Shown here: positions 32,207 to 41,887 of the stretch, piece after piece
How positions within the stretch are numbered: the first letter of the stretch is position 1
Layout of the letters: the number at the start of each line of letters is the position of its first letter
Assembly (NCBI RefSeq): GCF_002177115.1
Contig: NZ_MVAG01000081.1
Location: 1 to 64,000, forward strand
DNA length: 64,000 nt
DNA from: Chryseobacterium mucoviscidosis
GTDB lineage: Bacteria; Bacteroidota; Bacteroidia; Flavobacteriales; Weeksellaceae
Reading direction: 5' to 3'
Position numbers and translations under genes: made by a program
The notes under the pieces: generated by a model
What the model was told of the DNA's origin: nothing
The model's database searches: none
Seen by the model: only the letters and a program-made list of their open reading frames with translations

Positions 32207-33366
32207 TATCTCATTTTTGATTTTACTCTCAGAATAGCTTTATCGTAGACCGGATTTTCCTTATTCTCTTTCGCTAAACCATAATAATAAAGGGCTTCAG
32301 AAAATTGTCCGCTGTTTTCGTAAATTTTCGCAATATTATAATAAGAATTTGCTTTAATCGTATTGTCGGTTGCAAATTTAATGGCTTCACGATTTGCCCA
32401 GATCGCTTCTGCGTTTCTTCCGATTTTGCTGAATGCAAGTCCGAGATTACTGTAGATCTGCCCATCGAAAGGATTATATTCCAACGCTTGTTGATAAGAA
32501 TTAACCGCCTGTTCTATTCTGCTGGAATGATAAAAATTTTCGCCCTGTTTATTGATGTCGAACGCTTTCTGTCTGTAGTTTTCGGTGATAGAATTACTTG
32601 GTGTTGAAGAATACCGGTAGTTGCTTAATAAGCTTCTCACGCCTTCCCATGAAGCAGAATTTTCAAAATTATTGATATCAATAATGTTTCCGGATTCATC
32701 AATCATAAAAACCACCCAAACTGTCCCTTTTTTATATTTTGGCACATCATAACTTTTAATCAGGGTATTTCCTATATAAACATAAACTTTTGCATTGCTT
32801 ATATTGGAAAGGTTATCATTATCCATTCTGTTTTTATCGGAATAATCATGAACTGCATAAATATATTTCTTGTTTTGAGCTCTTTTTTCAATCGTAATAG
32901 TTTCAGGACCAAAACTGTCTGTATCGTCTACATCAAGATTGGCGTTGGTTCCTTCTTTGTGATAATAGCAAATATGATTGTTCGGATAGGAAAGATGCGA
33001 ATCCAGATCAGAAGGAGATTTTCCCCAGCTTAAAACAATTCTCATTCCGTCCAGATCTTCCATAACAGGGCTTAAAGCATACGTCAGACCGCCAAAAGGA
33101 CCTTTTGTAACCAGTGTGGAATAGCCTTCTTTTTTGATGATTAAAGTGATCTCATTGTTGGCATCAACGAACTGTGGAGGAATAACGGCTTTTCCTGAAG
33201 CATCCGTATTGACAGTTTCTGAAGTTTCTCCGTTTTTCTGGAAGATAATTTGTGCATTGGGAATAACCTTGTCTTTAACGACTGCACTTAAAACCAATAA
33301 CTCATTGTTCTTTTGAGCAAAAATAAAGGATTGCCAAAAAACGAACAGCAAAAGAATTTTTTTCAT
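32206..33366 (-). CDS. Exported DUF2135-TPR protein
   Basis: This 386-residue protein has a signal peptide (about 1-17). Residues 20-90 look like a carboxypeptidase-regulatory-like beta domain (VVKDKVIPNAQIIFQKNGE). About 105-200 resembles DUF2135/YfaP (DGMRIVLSWGKSPSDLDSHL). The C-terminal third (about 260-375) has TPR repeats, such as AVNSYQQALEYNPFDGQIYSNLGLAF. It is likely a periplasmic scaffold. The stop overlaps the start of the deacetylase gene, so the pair is a translational unit. Confidence 0.85.
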   Translation of the reverse strand: MKKILLLFVFWQSFIFAQKNNELLVLSAVVKDKVIPNAQIIFQKNGETSETVNTDASGKAVIPPQFVDANNEITLIIKKEGYSTLVTKGPFGGLTYALSPVMEDLDGMRIVLSWGKSPSDLDSHLSYPNNHICYYHKEGTNANLDVDDTDSFGPETITIEKRAQNKKYIYAVHDYSDKNRMDNDNLSNISNAKVYVYIGNTLIKSYDVPKYKKGTVWVVFMIDESGNIIDINNFENSASWEGVRSLLSNYRYSSTPSNSITENYRQKAFDINKQGENFYHSSRIEQAVNSYQQALEYNPFDGQIYSNLGLAFSKIGRNAEAIWANREAIKFATDNTIKANSYYNIAKIYENSGQFSEALYYYGLAKENKENPVYDKAILRVKSKMR

Positions 33367-33390
33367 GGAATGTTTTTATTTAATTGGCAT

Positions 33391-33398
33391 CAAATATA
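33391..33398 (-). promoter_or_regulatory. -7 promoter box for the DUF2135-TPR/deacetylase pair
   Basis: The minus strand reads TATATTTG, matching TAnnTTTG, 25 bp before the ATG. The box touches the terminator of the upstream gene. Confidence 0.5.
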
Positions 33399-33425
33399 AA
33401 AAATCCTCCAAGATTTTGAAGGATA
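33398..33425 (-). terminator. Terminator after the 33475-34515 gene
   Basis: The minus strand reads ATCCTTCA, 6-base loop, TGGAGGAT, then six T's. The 8-bp stem has one G-T pair. Confidence 0.8.
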
Positions 33426-33474
33426 ATATTTCATATAGATTCAAGATTAGAATTTTACCTGAATTTATTTACTG

Positions 33475-34515
33475 TTAATATTTTTTCGACTGAATTTCTT
33501 TAACGGGAATAAATGCTCCGTTAATATAATCTATTTTCTGTTCAAAAGGATAAGCCGGATTTGATGTCATTAAGACTCCCATAACGCCGAAAAACATTCC
33601 GATGCTTAAATTTCCAATATTGGGACTTCCGGATCTTAATTTTCCGACGAAATAATAGTCATTGTCTCTTTTTTCTGCCTTCGTGAAAAGATTTTCGATA
33701 GGAAGATAAACATATAATTCTCCTTTGTAAACCAGGGCATATACATCATCTTTCTTTATTTCTTTTTCTTTTCCGTCTGCTGTTTCAAATATTCTGTTGA
33801 TTTTGGGTTGGCTTCCATAAAATTTAACACTGCTGATTTCCTGTTGAGGCTGCTGGTTTTTCAGAGAAGTATAATCTTTATACAGCCCGTCTTTCAATTC
33901 AGAAGAATTGAAGAGGCTGATTGATTGTTTATAGACATCATCAAAATTTTTAAGCTGTTCCCATGTGTAACGCTCTGTTGTATTAGGTTTTTTCGCTGCA
34001 TTTTCGGTAATGAATTCTCCCAGCATTTCGCTGCCTTTTCTTAGGATTTCTTTCGTTACATCGGCTGATTTATGCTCTGTCACAGTATCTGTTTTTTCAA
34101 GTAAAGAATAGGTTCCGTCATCATTTTTTGCAAAAAGGAAACTCTGGAAATAACAGTATCCCAACTCAGTAAATGCTTTTGAGACTTCAGCAAAATACAA
34201 TTGTTTAAGATATAAAACCAGATTTCCGTTTTCTGCATTTTCTCCGTTTATGCTGTTTAGAACATTTTGAAACTGATCAGAAAGGGGAGACGTAGGAACC
34301 ACTCTGGCTTTTGCATTCAATGCGCCCTGCTGAACAATTCCAACGGTTGTTGTATCAATTCTGGCATCAATAATTGTAATGGTTTTATAATAGCTTTTCT
34401 CTGCTTTTTGAAAAGGCGGGGTAATCGTAAAATCTTCCGTTCGCTTCTGGGCGAATAAAATGGAAGATAAACATAGGAATACAAATAGTACATTTTTTCT
34501 TAAAAATATTTTCAT
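33475..34515 (-). CDS. Exported protein of unknown function
   Basis: This 346-residue protein has a signal peptide (about 1-22, ending LFAQ). The mature part begins with a beta-rich region (TEDFTITPPF, KTITIIDARIDTTTVGIVQQG). The C-terminal part contains a hydrophobic stretch (GNLSIGMFFGVMGVLMTSNPAYPF, about 300-325) that could be a membrane-associated helix or a buried element. No family is recognised. It stands alone with a terminator after it. Confidence 0.7.
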   Translation of the reverse strand: MKIFLRKNVLFVFLCLSSILFAQKRTEDFTITPPFQKAEKSYYKTITIIDARIDTTTVGIVQQGALNAKARVVPTSPLSDQFQNVLNSINGENAENGNLVLYLKQLYFAEVSKAFTELGYCYFQSFLFAKNDDGTYSLLEKTDTVTEHKSADVTKEILRKGSEMLGEFITENAAKKPNTTERYTWEQLKNFDDVYKQSISLFNSSELKDGLYKDYTSLKNQQPQQEISSVKFYGSQPKINRIFETADGKEKEIKKDDVYALVYKGELYVYLPIENLFTKAEKRDNDYYFVGKLRSGSPNIGNLSIGMFFGVMGVLMTSNPAYPFEQKIDYINGAFIPVKEIQSKKY

Positions 34516-34573
34516 GATGGTTGTTATTTTATTTTACTAACGGTTTAAATGGATGATTAGTCTATAAAAGTAC

Positions 34574-34603
34574 AAAAACCTCAAAGAAAATTCCCTGAGG
34601 TTT
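34574..34603 (-). terminator. Terminator after icmF
   Basis: The minus strand reads AAACCTCAGGGAA, a short loop, TTCTTTGAGGTTT and further T's. The 13-bp stem has two G-T pairs. Confidence 0.85.
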
Positions 34604-34644
34604 GATTTATAAATCGTAAAAAAGGTAGCTGAGCGAAGTCGAAG

Positions 34645-37600
34645 CTACATATTTCTTCTGTATTTACCGCCCACTTCAAACAAAGCATTGGTAATCTGTC
34701 CAAGAGAGCAGTATTTCACGGCATCCATCATCACTTCGAATAAGTTTTGCTGATTAATTGCGGCGTGTTGCAGGGTTTTCAAAGCGGCTTCTGATTTATC
34801 TTCATTGGATTTCTGGAAGTTGTGAAGCATTTCAATCTGGAATTGCTTTTCTTCCTCTGTTGAACGGATGACTTCTCCCGGACGAACTGTTGGCGAACCG
34901 TCTTTTCCTAAGAACGTGTTCACTCCGATAATCGGATATTCTCCGGTGTGTTTCAGCCATTCGTAATGCATCGATTCTTCCTGAATTTTTGAACGTTGAT
35001 ACATGGTTTCCATTGCGCCCAGAACACCGCCTCTTTCTGTAATTCTATCGAATTCTGCATACACAGCTTCTTCTACTAAATCCGTTAATTCTTCAATGAT
35101 AAATGAACCTTGTAGCGGATTTTCATTTTTCGCTAATCCTAACTCTTTATTGATAATCAACTGAATTGCCATCGCTCTTCTCACCGATTGCTCAGTAGGA
35201 GTCGTAATTGCCTCATCATAAGCATTGGTGTGCAATGAATTACAGTTGTCATATATCGCATAAAGCGCCTGAAGTGTTGTTCTTATGTCATTGAAATCAA
35301 TTTCCTGAGCGTGAAGAGAACGTCCCGAAGTCTGGATGTGGTATTTCAGCATCTGGCTTCTTTCGTCGGCTCCGTATTTCAGTTTCATCGCTTTTGCCCA
35401 GATTCTTCTTGCCACACGTCCGATTACTGAATATTCAGGATCAATACCGTTGGAGAAGAAGAACGATAAGTTCGGTGCAAAATCGTTGATGTCCATTCCT
35501 CTTGACAGATAATATTCAACATAGGTGAAACCATTTGCCAATGTAAATGCCAACTGAGAAACCGGATTGGCTCCTGCTTCCGCAATGTGATATCCTGAAA
35601 TGGAAACAGAGTAGAAGTTTCTTACTTTTTCTTTGATGAAATATTCCTGAACGTCGCCCATTAATCTCAAAGCAAATTCAGTTGAGAAAATACATGTATT
35701 CTGCGCCTGATCTTCTTTTAAAATATCTGCCTGAACGGTTCCACGAACAGTTGCGATGGTTTTTGCTTTAATTTCAGCATACACATCGGCAGGAATGACT
35801 TCATCTCCTGTAATTCCCAGTAGTTTTAAACCTAAACCGTTATTGGAAGGCGGCAATTCTCCGTTGTATTTTGGTCTTTCTAAACCTTTATCGTCGAATT
35901 TCGCTTTCAAAACTTCCTCAACCTTTGCTTCAAGCTTATGCTCAATAATGTATTTCTCGACATTCTGATCGATGGCTGCATTCATAAAGAAAGCCAACAA
36001 CATCGGCGCAGGTCCGTTGATGGTCATGGAAACTGAAGTCATTGCATTCACCAGATCAAAACCTGAATATAGTTTTTTAGCATCGTCCAAAGTGGCAATA
36101 GAAACGCCCGCATTTCCGATTTTACCGTAAATATCCGGTGGTAAAGCAGGATCCTGTCCGTAAAGAGTTACCGAGTCGAAAGCCGTAGATAAACGTTTTG
36201 CCGGCATTTCCGCAGAAACGTAGTGGAATCTTCTGTTGGTTCTTTCAGGATCTCCTTCTCCGGCAAACATTCTTGTTGGATCTTCTCCGGTTCTTTTGAA
36301 AGGATAAATTCCCGCAGTGTATGGGAAACTTCCCGGAAGATTTTCCTGACCTTTCCATTTGATGAGATCGCCCCAGTCGTTGTATTTTGGTAATGCAATT
36401 TTCGGAATTCTTAGGTGAGATAAAGATTCTGTTGAGGTTTCAACCTTAATTTCTTTTCCTCTTACGAAGTAGGAATAAAATTCAGCTTTAAAAGCCTCTT
36501 TCGTATCGTCCCATGTTTTAAGGAAGTCAATGTTTTCCTGTTGAAGTTCTTTTTCAGCTTTCTGATATTCAGCATCTAAGGTTTCATTGGAAAGGAAATT
36601 TTTAACACCTTCAATATGATACATTTTTCTTGCCAGTTCAGCCTGTTTTTCAACATTCGCATCGTATTGTCTGTTGTTTTCAACGATTTCAGAAAGATAA
36701 CGGACTCTTTTTGGCGGAATAATCGTTACTTCGTCTGTAATTTCCTGTTCAACAAATGTTTTTAAATTTAAATCAGCAAATTTATCGTTGACTTTAGAAA
36801 CTAATCTGTTGTATAATTCTGTTGTTCCGTGATCGTTGAACTGAGATGCTTTTGTGGCATACACCGGCATTTCATCCAATGGCTGTTCCCACAACAGGTG
36901 GTTTCTCTGGAACTGTTTTCTTACGGCTTGAAGCGCATCAAGAGCGCCACGTTTGTCAGATTTATTTAAAGCAACCAAATCTGCATAATCCAGCATATCG
37001 ATTTTTTCCAATTGTGTGGAAGCTCCGTATTCCGGAGTCATCACATACATCGAAACATCCGCAAAATCGGAAACTTCCGAACCGGATTGACCAATACCTG
37101 AAGTTTCAAGGATAATAACATCAGGATGAGCTAATTTCAAGACATTCAATGCAGAATGAATGAACGGAGAAACCGAAACGTTGTTTTCTCTTGTTGCCAT
37201 CGACCGCATATACACTCTTGGATCATTGATTGCGTTCATACGGATTCTGTCTCCCAAAAGTGCACCTCCTGTTTTCTTTTTAGAAGGGTCGATGGAGATA
37301 ATCGCAATTTTTTTATCAGTGTTTGAACGCAGGAAACGTCTTACCAATTCGTCTGTTAAAGAAGATTTTCCGGCTCCTCCGGTTCCTGTGATCCCGATAA
37401 TCGGAATATGTAAGTCTTTTGATTTTTCGTCAATTGCTTTTACCAGCTCAGGTTTTTCTTCTGAAAAATTTTCAACTGCTGAAATGATTTTCGCAATGCT
37501 TGTCGAATTTTCAAAACTGATGGAATCCAGATCTTTTACATTAACATCTTTTCCTGTTGCGAAATCTGATTTCTGAACCAAATCGTCGATCATTCCTTGT

Positions 37601-37992
37601 AAACCAAGTTCACGACCATCATCCGGAGAATAAATTCGGTCGATTCCGTAAGACATGATATCTTCGATTTCTTCGGGCAGAATTACACCGCCGCCGCCGC
37701 CAAAAATTTTAATCTGTGGCGAATTTTTTTCTCTTAAAAGATCGTAGATGTATTTAAAATATTCGTTATGACCGCCCTGATAAGAGGTTAAGGCAATAGC
37801 GTTTGCATCTTCCTGAATGGCAGTATTTACAACTTCTTCTGCCGATTTGTCGTGGCCAAGGTGGATAACTTCACATCCTGTTCCCTGAATCACACGGCGC
37901 ATAATATTAATCGCAGCATCATGACCATCGAATAGCGACGCAGCCGTCACGATTCTGACTTTATTTTTTGGAGTATATTTTTGGGTTTCCAT
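34645..37992 (-). CDS. icmF: Fused isobutyryl-CoA mutase (B12-dependent acyl-CoA mutase with built-in G-protein)
   Basis: This 1115-residue protein fuses three parts. Residues 1-140 are a cobalamin-binding domain with DGHDAA (His24 as the Co ligand) and FGGGGGVI (97-104). About 195-400 is a MeaB-like GTPase with Walker A GTGGAGKS (203-210) and an NKSD motif. About 540-1115 is the mutase TIM-barrel domain ([40 protein letters not shown]). Fused enzymes of this order are IcmF, which interconvert isobutyryl-CoA and butyryl-CoA and can act on related acyl-CoAs. ATG at 37992 is used; an in-frame TTG at 38022 lies inside a -7 box. Confidence 0.95.
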   Translation of the reverse strand: METQKYTPKNKVRIVTAASLFDGHDAAINIMRRVIQGTGCEVIHLGHDKSAEEVVNTAIQEDANAIALTSYQGGHNEYFKYIYDLLREKNSPQIKIFGGGGGVILPEEIEDIMSYGIDRIYSPDDGRELGLQGMIDDLVQKSDFATGKDVNVKDLDSISFENSTSIAKIISAVENFSEEKPELVKAIDEKSKDLHIPIIGITGTGGAGKSSLTDELVRRFLRSNTDKKIAIISIDPSKKKTGGALLGDRIRMNAINDPRVYMRSMATRENNVSVSPFIHSALNVLKLAHPDVIILETSGIGQSGSEVSDFADVSMYVMTPEYGASTQLEKIDMLDYADLVALNKSDKRGALDALQAVRKQFQRNHLLWEQPLDEMPVYATKASQFNDHGTTELYNRLVSKVNDKFADLNLKTFVEQEITDEVTIIPPKRVRYLSEIVENNRQYDANVEKQAELARKMYHIEGVKNFLSNETLDAEYQKAEKELQQENIDFLKTWDDTKEAFKAEFYSYFVRGKEIKVETSTESLSHLRIPKIALPKYNDWGDLIKWKGQENLPGSFPYTAGIYPFKRTGEDPTRMFAGEGDPERTNRRFHYVSAEMPAKRLSTAFDSVTLYGQDPALPPDIYGKIGNAGVSIATLDDAKKLYSGFDLVNAMTSVSMTINGPAPMLLAFFMNAAIDQNVEKYIIEHKLEAKVEEVLKAKFDDKGLERPKYNGELPPSNNGLGLKLLGITGDEVIPADVYAEIKAKTIATVRGTVQADILKEDQAQNTCIFSTEFALRLMGDVQEYFIKEKVRNFYSVSISGYHIAEAGANPVSQLAFTLANGFTYVEYYLSRGMDINDFAPNLSFFFSNGIDPEYSVIGRVARRIWAKAMKLKYGADERSQMLKYHIQTSGRSLHAQEIDFNDIRTTLQALYAIYDNCNSLHTNAYDEAITTPTEQSVRRAMAIQLIINKELGLAKNENPLQGSFIIEELTDLVEEAVYAEFDRITERGGVLGAMETMYQRSKIQEESMHYEWLKHTGEYPIIGVNTFLGKDGSPTVRPGEVIRSTEEEKQFQIEMLHNFQKSNEDKSEAALKTLQHAAINQQNLFEVMMDAVKYCSLGQITNALFEVGGKYRRNM

Positions 37993-38019
37993 AAAAGATT
38001 TAGAAAATTTCTGAATTTC

Positions 38020-38027
38020 CAAATATA
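38020..38027 (-). promoter_or_regulatory. -7 promoter box for icmF
   Basis: The minus strand reads TATATTTG, matching TAnnTTTG, 27 bp before the ATG. The in-frame TTG at 38022 lies inside this box. Confidence 0.55.
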
Positions 38028-38205
38028 ATAATAAAATAGAAACCCGATGTTTAATGTTAATACATTGTAAATGATTAAGTTAATTTGCTTTGATTAAATA
38101 TTTGAACCTCATTTAAACTAACATTTGTTAGAAATGATAACTGCTTAGAAGTTACGCCGCTGATTTCTCAGAAAATCTTTCACAGAATGATATCATTAAT
38201 TTCTA

Positions 38206-38213
38206 TAATTTTG
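38206..38213 (+). promoter_or_regulatory. -7 promoter box for the small membrane protein gene
   Basis: TAATTTTG matches the -7 consensus, 17 bp before the ATG at 38231. Confidence 0.45.
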
Positions 38214-38230
38214 CATCATATAAATAAGGT

Positions 38231-38563
38231 ATGAAAAAGGCATTGCTGTATTTTGCGTTGGGAACGGTTTTAAGTTTTTTAATTAATTATTTCTTTTACA
38301 GTTCGGAAAACATCGGGCTCGATATTTATTATGCCATTGCCTTTGGTTTTGCATGGGGAGTTGCCTATTATTTAGATACCCCGGATTTTACTCTGCCTCA
38401 AAAATTAGGATTGTCTTTTGTTGCCATGGGAATCTTGGTTCTTGTGGGCGCTTTAATTTTTAATCTGGAACTGGCTATTCCTTCCGTTCTTAAATTTTCG
38501 ACGGTTTTTGTGGCGTATTATTTAATTGCAAGTTTCAGAGCAAATAAAACACTGCGCGATTAA
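38231..38563 (+). CDS. Small membrane protein of unknown function
   Basis: This 110-residue protein has three to four predicted membrane segments (about 5-22, 30-47, 57-80 and 84-103) and no recognised domain. It has a -7 box at a suitable distance. Its stop overlaps by 4 bp the stop of the convergent DUF3667 gene. Confidence 0.65.
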   Translation: MKKALLYFALGTVLSFLINYFFYSSENIGLDIYYAIAFGFAWGVAYYLDTPDFTLPQKLGLSFVAMGILVLVGALIFNLELAIPSVLKFSTVFVAYYLIASFRANKTLRD

Positions 38564-39675
38564 TGCATCGTCATAAAACTTACATACATTAATAGAAGGA
38601 ACATGCAGAAAAGTCCGAATAAATTGACAATAAATAAAAGAATTCCTTTCATTACACTAATACTTCGTGCATTTTTGTAAACTCTGTGATGCGCTATAAA
38701 GAAATATACAAGCATATAAATGACGGCTGCGGAATAGATTGAAAATGTTAAAGTGTTGAAAATCGTATTATCCGGAAGTAATGAAGTAAGTTCCGAAATG
38801 GTTATGATGATCAGAATTCCTAACAGCAGAAAGGAAAAATAATGAAGTGTGAAAATACCATGATCAAAATACCACCATTTCTTTTTATTGTGGAAAAGCC
38901 AGAGAAAGAAAGCAAAAATCGGCAGATAAACAAATAATGCTTTCGGAAGAGTGTGAACAATATTTTCAGTGAATTTTTCAAAGATCTGGTCTTTTTTCAA
39001 TCCCTGTTCCTGAAAGTGAAATATTTTTTTTGCATAAGGTTTTAAAAATGCAAATACGGCTTTTTTATCCTGATTTTTAAGACTTAAGGAGTCGAACTGC
39101 TTCATGGTAGTAGCTCCCAGAATGCTCATTTTTCCGTCGGCTGTTTGTGTAAAAGTATCCTCTTCAGGATCGGGAGTATTTTTTTTGCTGCCAATTTCCA
39201 GTCCTTTTTCCATCTTAGAATTAGATAAATCCTCTTTTATCAGTTGATCTTTTTGGAGCGAATATTTCAGACTGTCTGTAAATCGTGCAATTTTTTCGTC
39301 CTGTTCTTTTTCTTTCAGGATCTGCTCTTTCTTTTCGTTTTCTGAAAGTTCTTCTTCTGAACCGGAAAATAGAGTAGGGAGGAAAAAAGTAATAAAACTG
39401 ATGAAAATATACAATTTTACAGGAGCAACGTACATTTGTCTCTTTCCGGCAAGATATTCTTTAGTTAATTCTCCCGGACGAATGAGTAAATATTTCATTG
39501 TTTTCCAGAACTGTCCGTCATAATGCGTGAAATCTTCAATGAAATGCGTGAAAAGATAATGGAACGGCTGTTTGGGTTCCGTATTTTCCTGTCCGCAATG
39601 AGGGCAGAATCTTTCTTCAACAATGTGTCCGCAGTTAAGACACGTTTTATCTTCTCTAATTTTTCCGTGGCTCAT
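38560..39675 (-). CDS. DUF3667 zinc-ribbon membrane protein
   Basis: This 371-residue protein starts with a zinc ribbon (Cys12, Cys15, Cys24, Cys27 in CLNCGHIVEERFCPHCGQ). The conserved DUF3667 core follows: YLFTHFIEDFTHYDGQFWKT, LLIRPGELTKEYLAGKRQMY, and the first membrane helix (about 80-100). A long hydrophilic part (about 100-220) and several more membrane helices (about 236-365) complete it. Function is unknown. It is convergent with the small membrane gene and has its own -7 box. Confidence 0.9.
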   Translation of the reverse strand: MSHGKIREDKTCLNCGHIVEERFCPHCGQENTEPKQPFHYLFTHFIEDFTHYDGQFWKTMKYLLIRPGELTKEYLAGKRQMYVAPVKLYIFISFITFFLPTLFSGSEEELSENEKKEQILKEKEQDEKIARFTDSLKYSLQKDQLIKEDLSNSKMEKGLEIGSKKNTPDPEEDTFTQTADGKMSILGATTMKQFDSLSLKNQDKKAVFAFLKPYAKKIFHFQEQGLKKDQIFEKFTENIVHTLPKALFVYLPIFAFFLWLFHNKKKWWYFDHGIFTLHYFSFLLLGILIIITISELTSLLPDNTIFNTLTFSIYSAAVIYMLVYFFIAHHRVYKNARSISVMKGILLFIVNLFGLFCMFLLLMYVSFMTMH

Positions 39676-39695
39676 GATATCAATATGGATTTTAG

Positions 39696-39703
39696 CAAAT
39701 ATA
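39696..39703 (-). promoter_or_regulatory. -7 promoter box for the DUF3667 gene
   Basis: The minus strand reads TATATTTG, matching TAnnTTTG, 20 bp before the ATG. Confidence 0.5.
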
Positions 39704-39926
39704 ATTATTTACAGAAATTAAATAATCATATTGATATGGTTTTGGATGGAAGTTTAAATTTAATTGACATTTGTTGTTGAAATTTGATTGATTTTTAAAT
39801 GATTTTCAAATTTGTAAGTAAATTTTTCAATTGGAATTTTCTTGTTTTTTTAATTGTTTTTATATGATTAAGTCTTTCAGGTACTTAGGCTTAAACACAT
39901 AATCAGCAGATTAAACGAAATATGTT
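39704..39926. other. Gene-free stretch between DUF3667 and rplM
   Basis: An AT-rich spacer of about 220 bp with no convincing reading frame. It contains no other recognisable signal apart from the two divergent promoters at its ends. Confidence 0.5.
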
Positions 39927-39956
39927 TTTGCATTCTAAAAATAATTTGTACCTTTG
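39927..39956 (+). promoter_or_regulatory. Promoter of the rplM-rpsI operon
   Basis: TTTG at 39927-39930 and TACCTTTG at 39949-39956 are 18 bases apart, a good match to the Bacteroidetes promoter. Transcription should begin near 39962, giving a leader of about 40 bases. It starts with a small CCCTTTTAGGGG hairpin (39961-39972). I recall an L13 leader motif described for Bacteroidia, but whether this leader belongs to it cannot be judged by eye. Confidence 0.75.
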
Positions 39957-40002
39957 CACACCCTTTTAGGGGAAAATTATGTTTAATCTTTAACTAAAAC
40001 GT

Positions 40003-40458
40003 GTGAATACATTAAGTTACAAAACTGTTTCAGCGAACAAAGCTACTGCTAATAAAGAATGGGTTGTGGTAGACGCTGAAGGACAACCGTTGGGAAGACT
40101 AGCTTCTACGGTTGCAAAGATTTTGAGAGGTAAGCACAAAACGAACTACACACCTCACGTAGATTGTGGTGATAACGTAATCGTTTTGAACGCTGGGAAA
40201 GTAACTCTTTCAGGAAACAAGTGGAACGACAAGACTTATATCTGGCATACAGGTTACCCTGGAGGACAGAAGTCTATGACTGCGGCTGAACTTCAAAAGA
40301 AAGATTCTTTAAAAGTATTGGAAAAATCAGTAAAAGGAATGTTGCCTAAAAACAGACTTGGAGCTGCGATCCTTAAGAATCTTTACTTATATGAAGGAAC
40401 TGAGCACAAACATGAAGCTCAACAGCCTAAAACAATTAATGTTAACGAATTTAAATAA
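40003..40458 (+). CDS. rplM: 50S ribosomal protein L13
   Basis: This 151-residue protein is L13. Diagnostic blocks are [41 protein letters not shown], the HTGYPGG loop and [33 protein letters not shown]. It starts with GTG ([13 protein letters not shown]). It heads a short operon with rpsI, 5 bp downstream. The gene pair is near-universal in bacteria. Confidence 0.98.
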   Translation: MNTLSYKTVSANKATANKEWVVVDAEGQPLGRLASTVAKILRGKHKTNYTPHVDCGDNVIVLNAGKVTLSGNKWNDKTYIWHTGYPGGQKSMTAAELQKKDSLKVLEKSVKGMLPKNRLGAAILKNLYLYEGTEHKHEAQQPKTINVNEFK

Positions 40459-40463
40459 TTAAT

Positions 40464-40850
40464 ATGTCTACAGTTCACAAAATCGGAAGAAGAAAAACTT
40501 CTGTAGCAAGAGTTTATGTAAAGCCAGGAACTGGTAACATTACAGTAAACGGTAAAGATGCTAAAGAATACTTCTCTACAGATGTAATGGTTTACAAATT
40601 AAACCAACCATTTATCCTTTCTGAAACTGTTGGTCAGTATGACGTTACCGTAAACGTATTCGGTGGTGGAAATACAGGTCAGGCAGAGGCTATCAGATTA
40701 GGTATTTCAAGAGCTTTATGCGAAATCAACGCTGAGTTCAGATTAGCATTGAAGCCTGCTGGTTTACTTACAAGAGACGCAAGAATGGTGGAAAGAAAGA
40801 AGCCAGGTCAGAAAAAAGCAAGAAAGAGATTCCAATTCTCAAAACGTTAA
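40464..40850 (+). CDS. rpsI: 30S ribosomal protein S9
   Basis: This 128-residue protein is S9. It has the [19 protein letters not shown] start, a [19 protein letters not shown] core and the strongly basic tail [17 protein letters not shown], whose terminal Arg contacts the P-site tRNA. It lies 5 bp after rplM and is cotranscribed with it. rpsB follows after a 207-bp gap. Confidence 0.98.
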   Translation: MSTVHKIGRRKTSVARVYVKPGTGNITVNGKDAKEYFSTDVMVYKLNQPFILSETVGQYDVTVNVFGGGNTGQAEAIRLGISRALCEINAEFRLALKPAGLLTRDARMVERKKPGQKKARKRFQFSKR

Positions 40851-40859
40851 GATTTGCTG

Positions 40860-40990
40860 TTGGCGAATGGCTTATGGTTGTTTGCTACAGAAATGTATTA
40901 ATTTTTATTTAAACTTAATCTCGGCGAAAAGCCAATTGCCACAAGCAAAAAGCAAAACGCCAATTGCCCGTTACGTTTAGCATCCAAACG
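40860..40990. repeat. Degenerate repeats in the rpsI-rpsB spacer
   Basis: The 207-bp gap between rpsI and rpsB holds two direct copies of GCCAATTGCC (40931-40940 and 40959-40968) and an inverted pair TTGGCG (40860-40865) and CGCCAA (40958-40963). The words GGCTTATGG, AAAAGCC and AGCAAAAAGC repeat around them. It could form a leader structure for rpsB or be a dispersed intergenic repeat. No TAnnTTTG box is seen here, so rpsB may be cotranscribed with rplM-rpsI. Confidence 0.5.
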
Positions 40991-41057
40991 CTTCTCCCAT
41001 CTAAAGAAGTTGTTGATTGTTTAAAAGACGGAAAGTAAACTAACAAAAACAAAAAAC

Positions 41058-41819
41058 ATGGCAAAAGCAAATGTAAAAGACCTTTTAGAGGCTGGTGTAC
41101 ACTTCGGTCACATGACTAGAAAGTGGAATCCAAATATGGCTCCATACATTTTTATGGAGAAAAATGGTATTCACATTGTAGACTTACATAAAACAGCTGT
41201 TAAATTGGATGAAGCTTGTAACGCTTTAGAAAAATTAACTTCTGCAGGTAAAAAAGTTCTTTTCGTAGCTACTAAAAAGCAGGCGAAGGAAGTTGTTGCA
41301 AAACACGCTTCTGAACTTAATATGCCTTATATTACAGAAAGATGGCCAGGTGGTATGTTAACAAACTTTGTTACTATCAGAAAGGCTGTTAAGAAAATGA
41401 ACTCTATCGACAAAATGAAAAAAGATGGAACGTTCGAAACTTTATCTAAAAAAGAAAGATTACAGGTAGACAGACAAAGAGCTAACCTTGAGAAGAACTT
41501 AGGTTCTATCGCAGACATGGTGAGACTTCCATCTGCTGTATTCGTAGTAGATATCATGAGAGAACACATCGCGGTAACTGAAGCTAAGAAATTAGGTATT
41601 CCGGTTTTCGGTATTGTTGATACAAACTCTGACCCAAGAAAAGTAGACTTCGTTATCCCAGGAAACGATGATGCTTCTAAATCTATCGATATGATTCTTA
41701 GCGTAGTTTCTGAATCTATCAAAGAAGGTCAGTCTCAAAGAAAAGCTGATAAAGAAAAATCTAAAGAAGAAGGAGAAGTAGTATCTGCTGATAAAGATGC
41801 TGACTTTGATGCTGAATAA
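41058..41819 (+). CDS. rpsB: 30S ribosomal protein S2
   Basis: This 253-residue protein is S2. It starts MAKANVKDLLEAGVHFGH and contains HMTRKWNPNMAPYIFMEKNGIHIVDLHKT, the RWPGGMLTNF motif, and VVDTNSDP-type sites (GIVDTNSDPRKVDFVIPGNDD). The acidic tail is typical for Bacteroidetes. A perfect terminator follows, so the usual partner tsf is not directly downstream in this window. Confidence 0.98.
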   Translation: MAKANVKDLLEAGVHFGHMTRKWNPNMAPYIFMEKNGIHIVDLHKTAVKLDEACNALEKLTSAGKKVLFVATKKQAKEVVAKHASELNMPYITERWPGGMLTNFVTIRKAVKKMNSIDKMKKDGTFETLSKKERLQVDRQRANLEKNLGSIADMVRLPSAVFVVDIMREHIAVTEAKKLGIPVFGIVDTNSDPRKVDFVIPGNDDASKSIDMILSVVSESIKEGQSQRKADKEKSKEEGEVVSADKDADFDAE

Positions 41820-41841
41820 TTAAAGATTTTCTTTACTATAG

Positions 41842-41875
41842 AAAAATCGCCGAATCAAAGATTCGGCGATTTTTT
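41842..41875 (+). terminator. Terminator after rpsB
   Basis: A perfect 15-bp stem (AAAAATCGCCGAATC with GATTCGGCGATTTTT) around an AAA loop, with a T-run, lies 23 bp past the stop. Confidence 0.93.
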
Positions 41876-41887
41876 GTTTATATCTTA

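Noticed and set aside
37160..37576. Plus-strand frame of 138 codons inside icmF
   Set aside because: The icmF reading frame covers the same bases with a complete GTPase domain.
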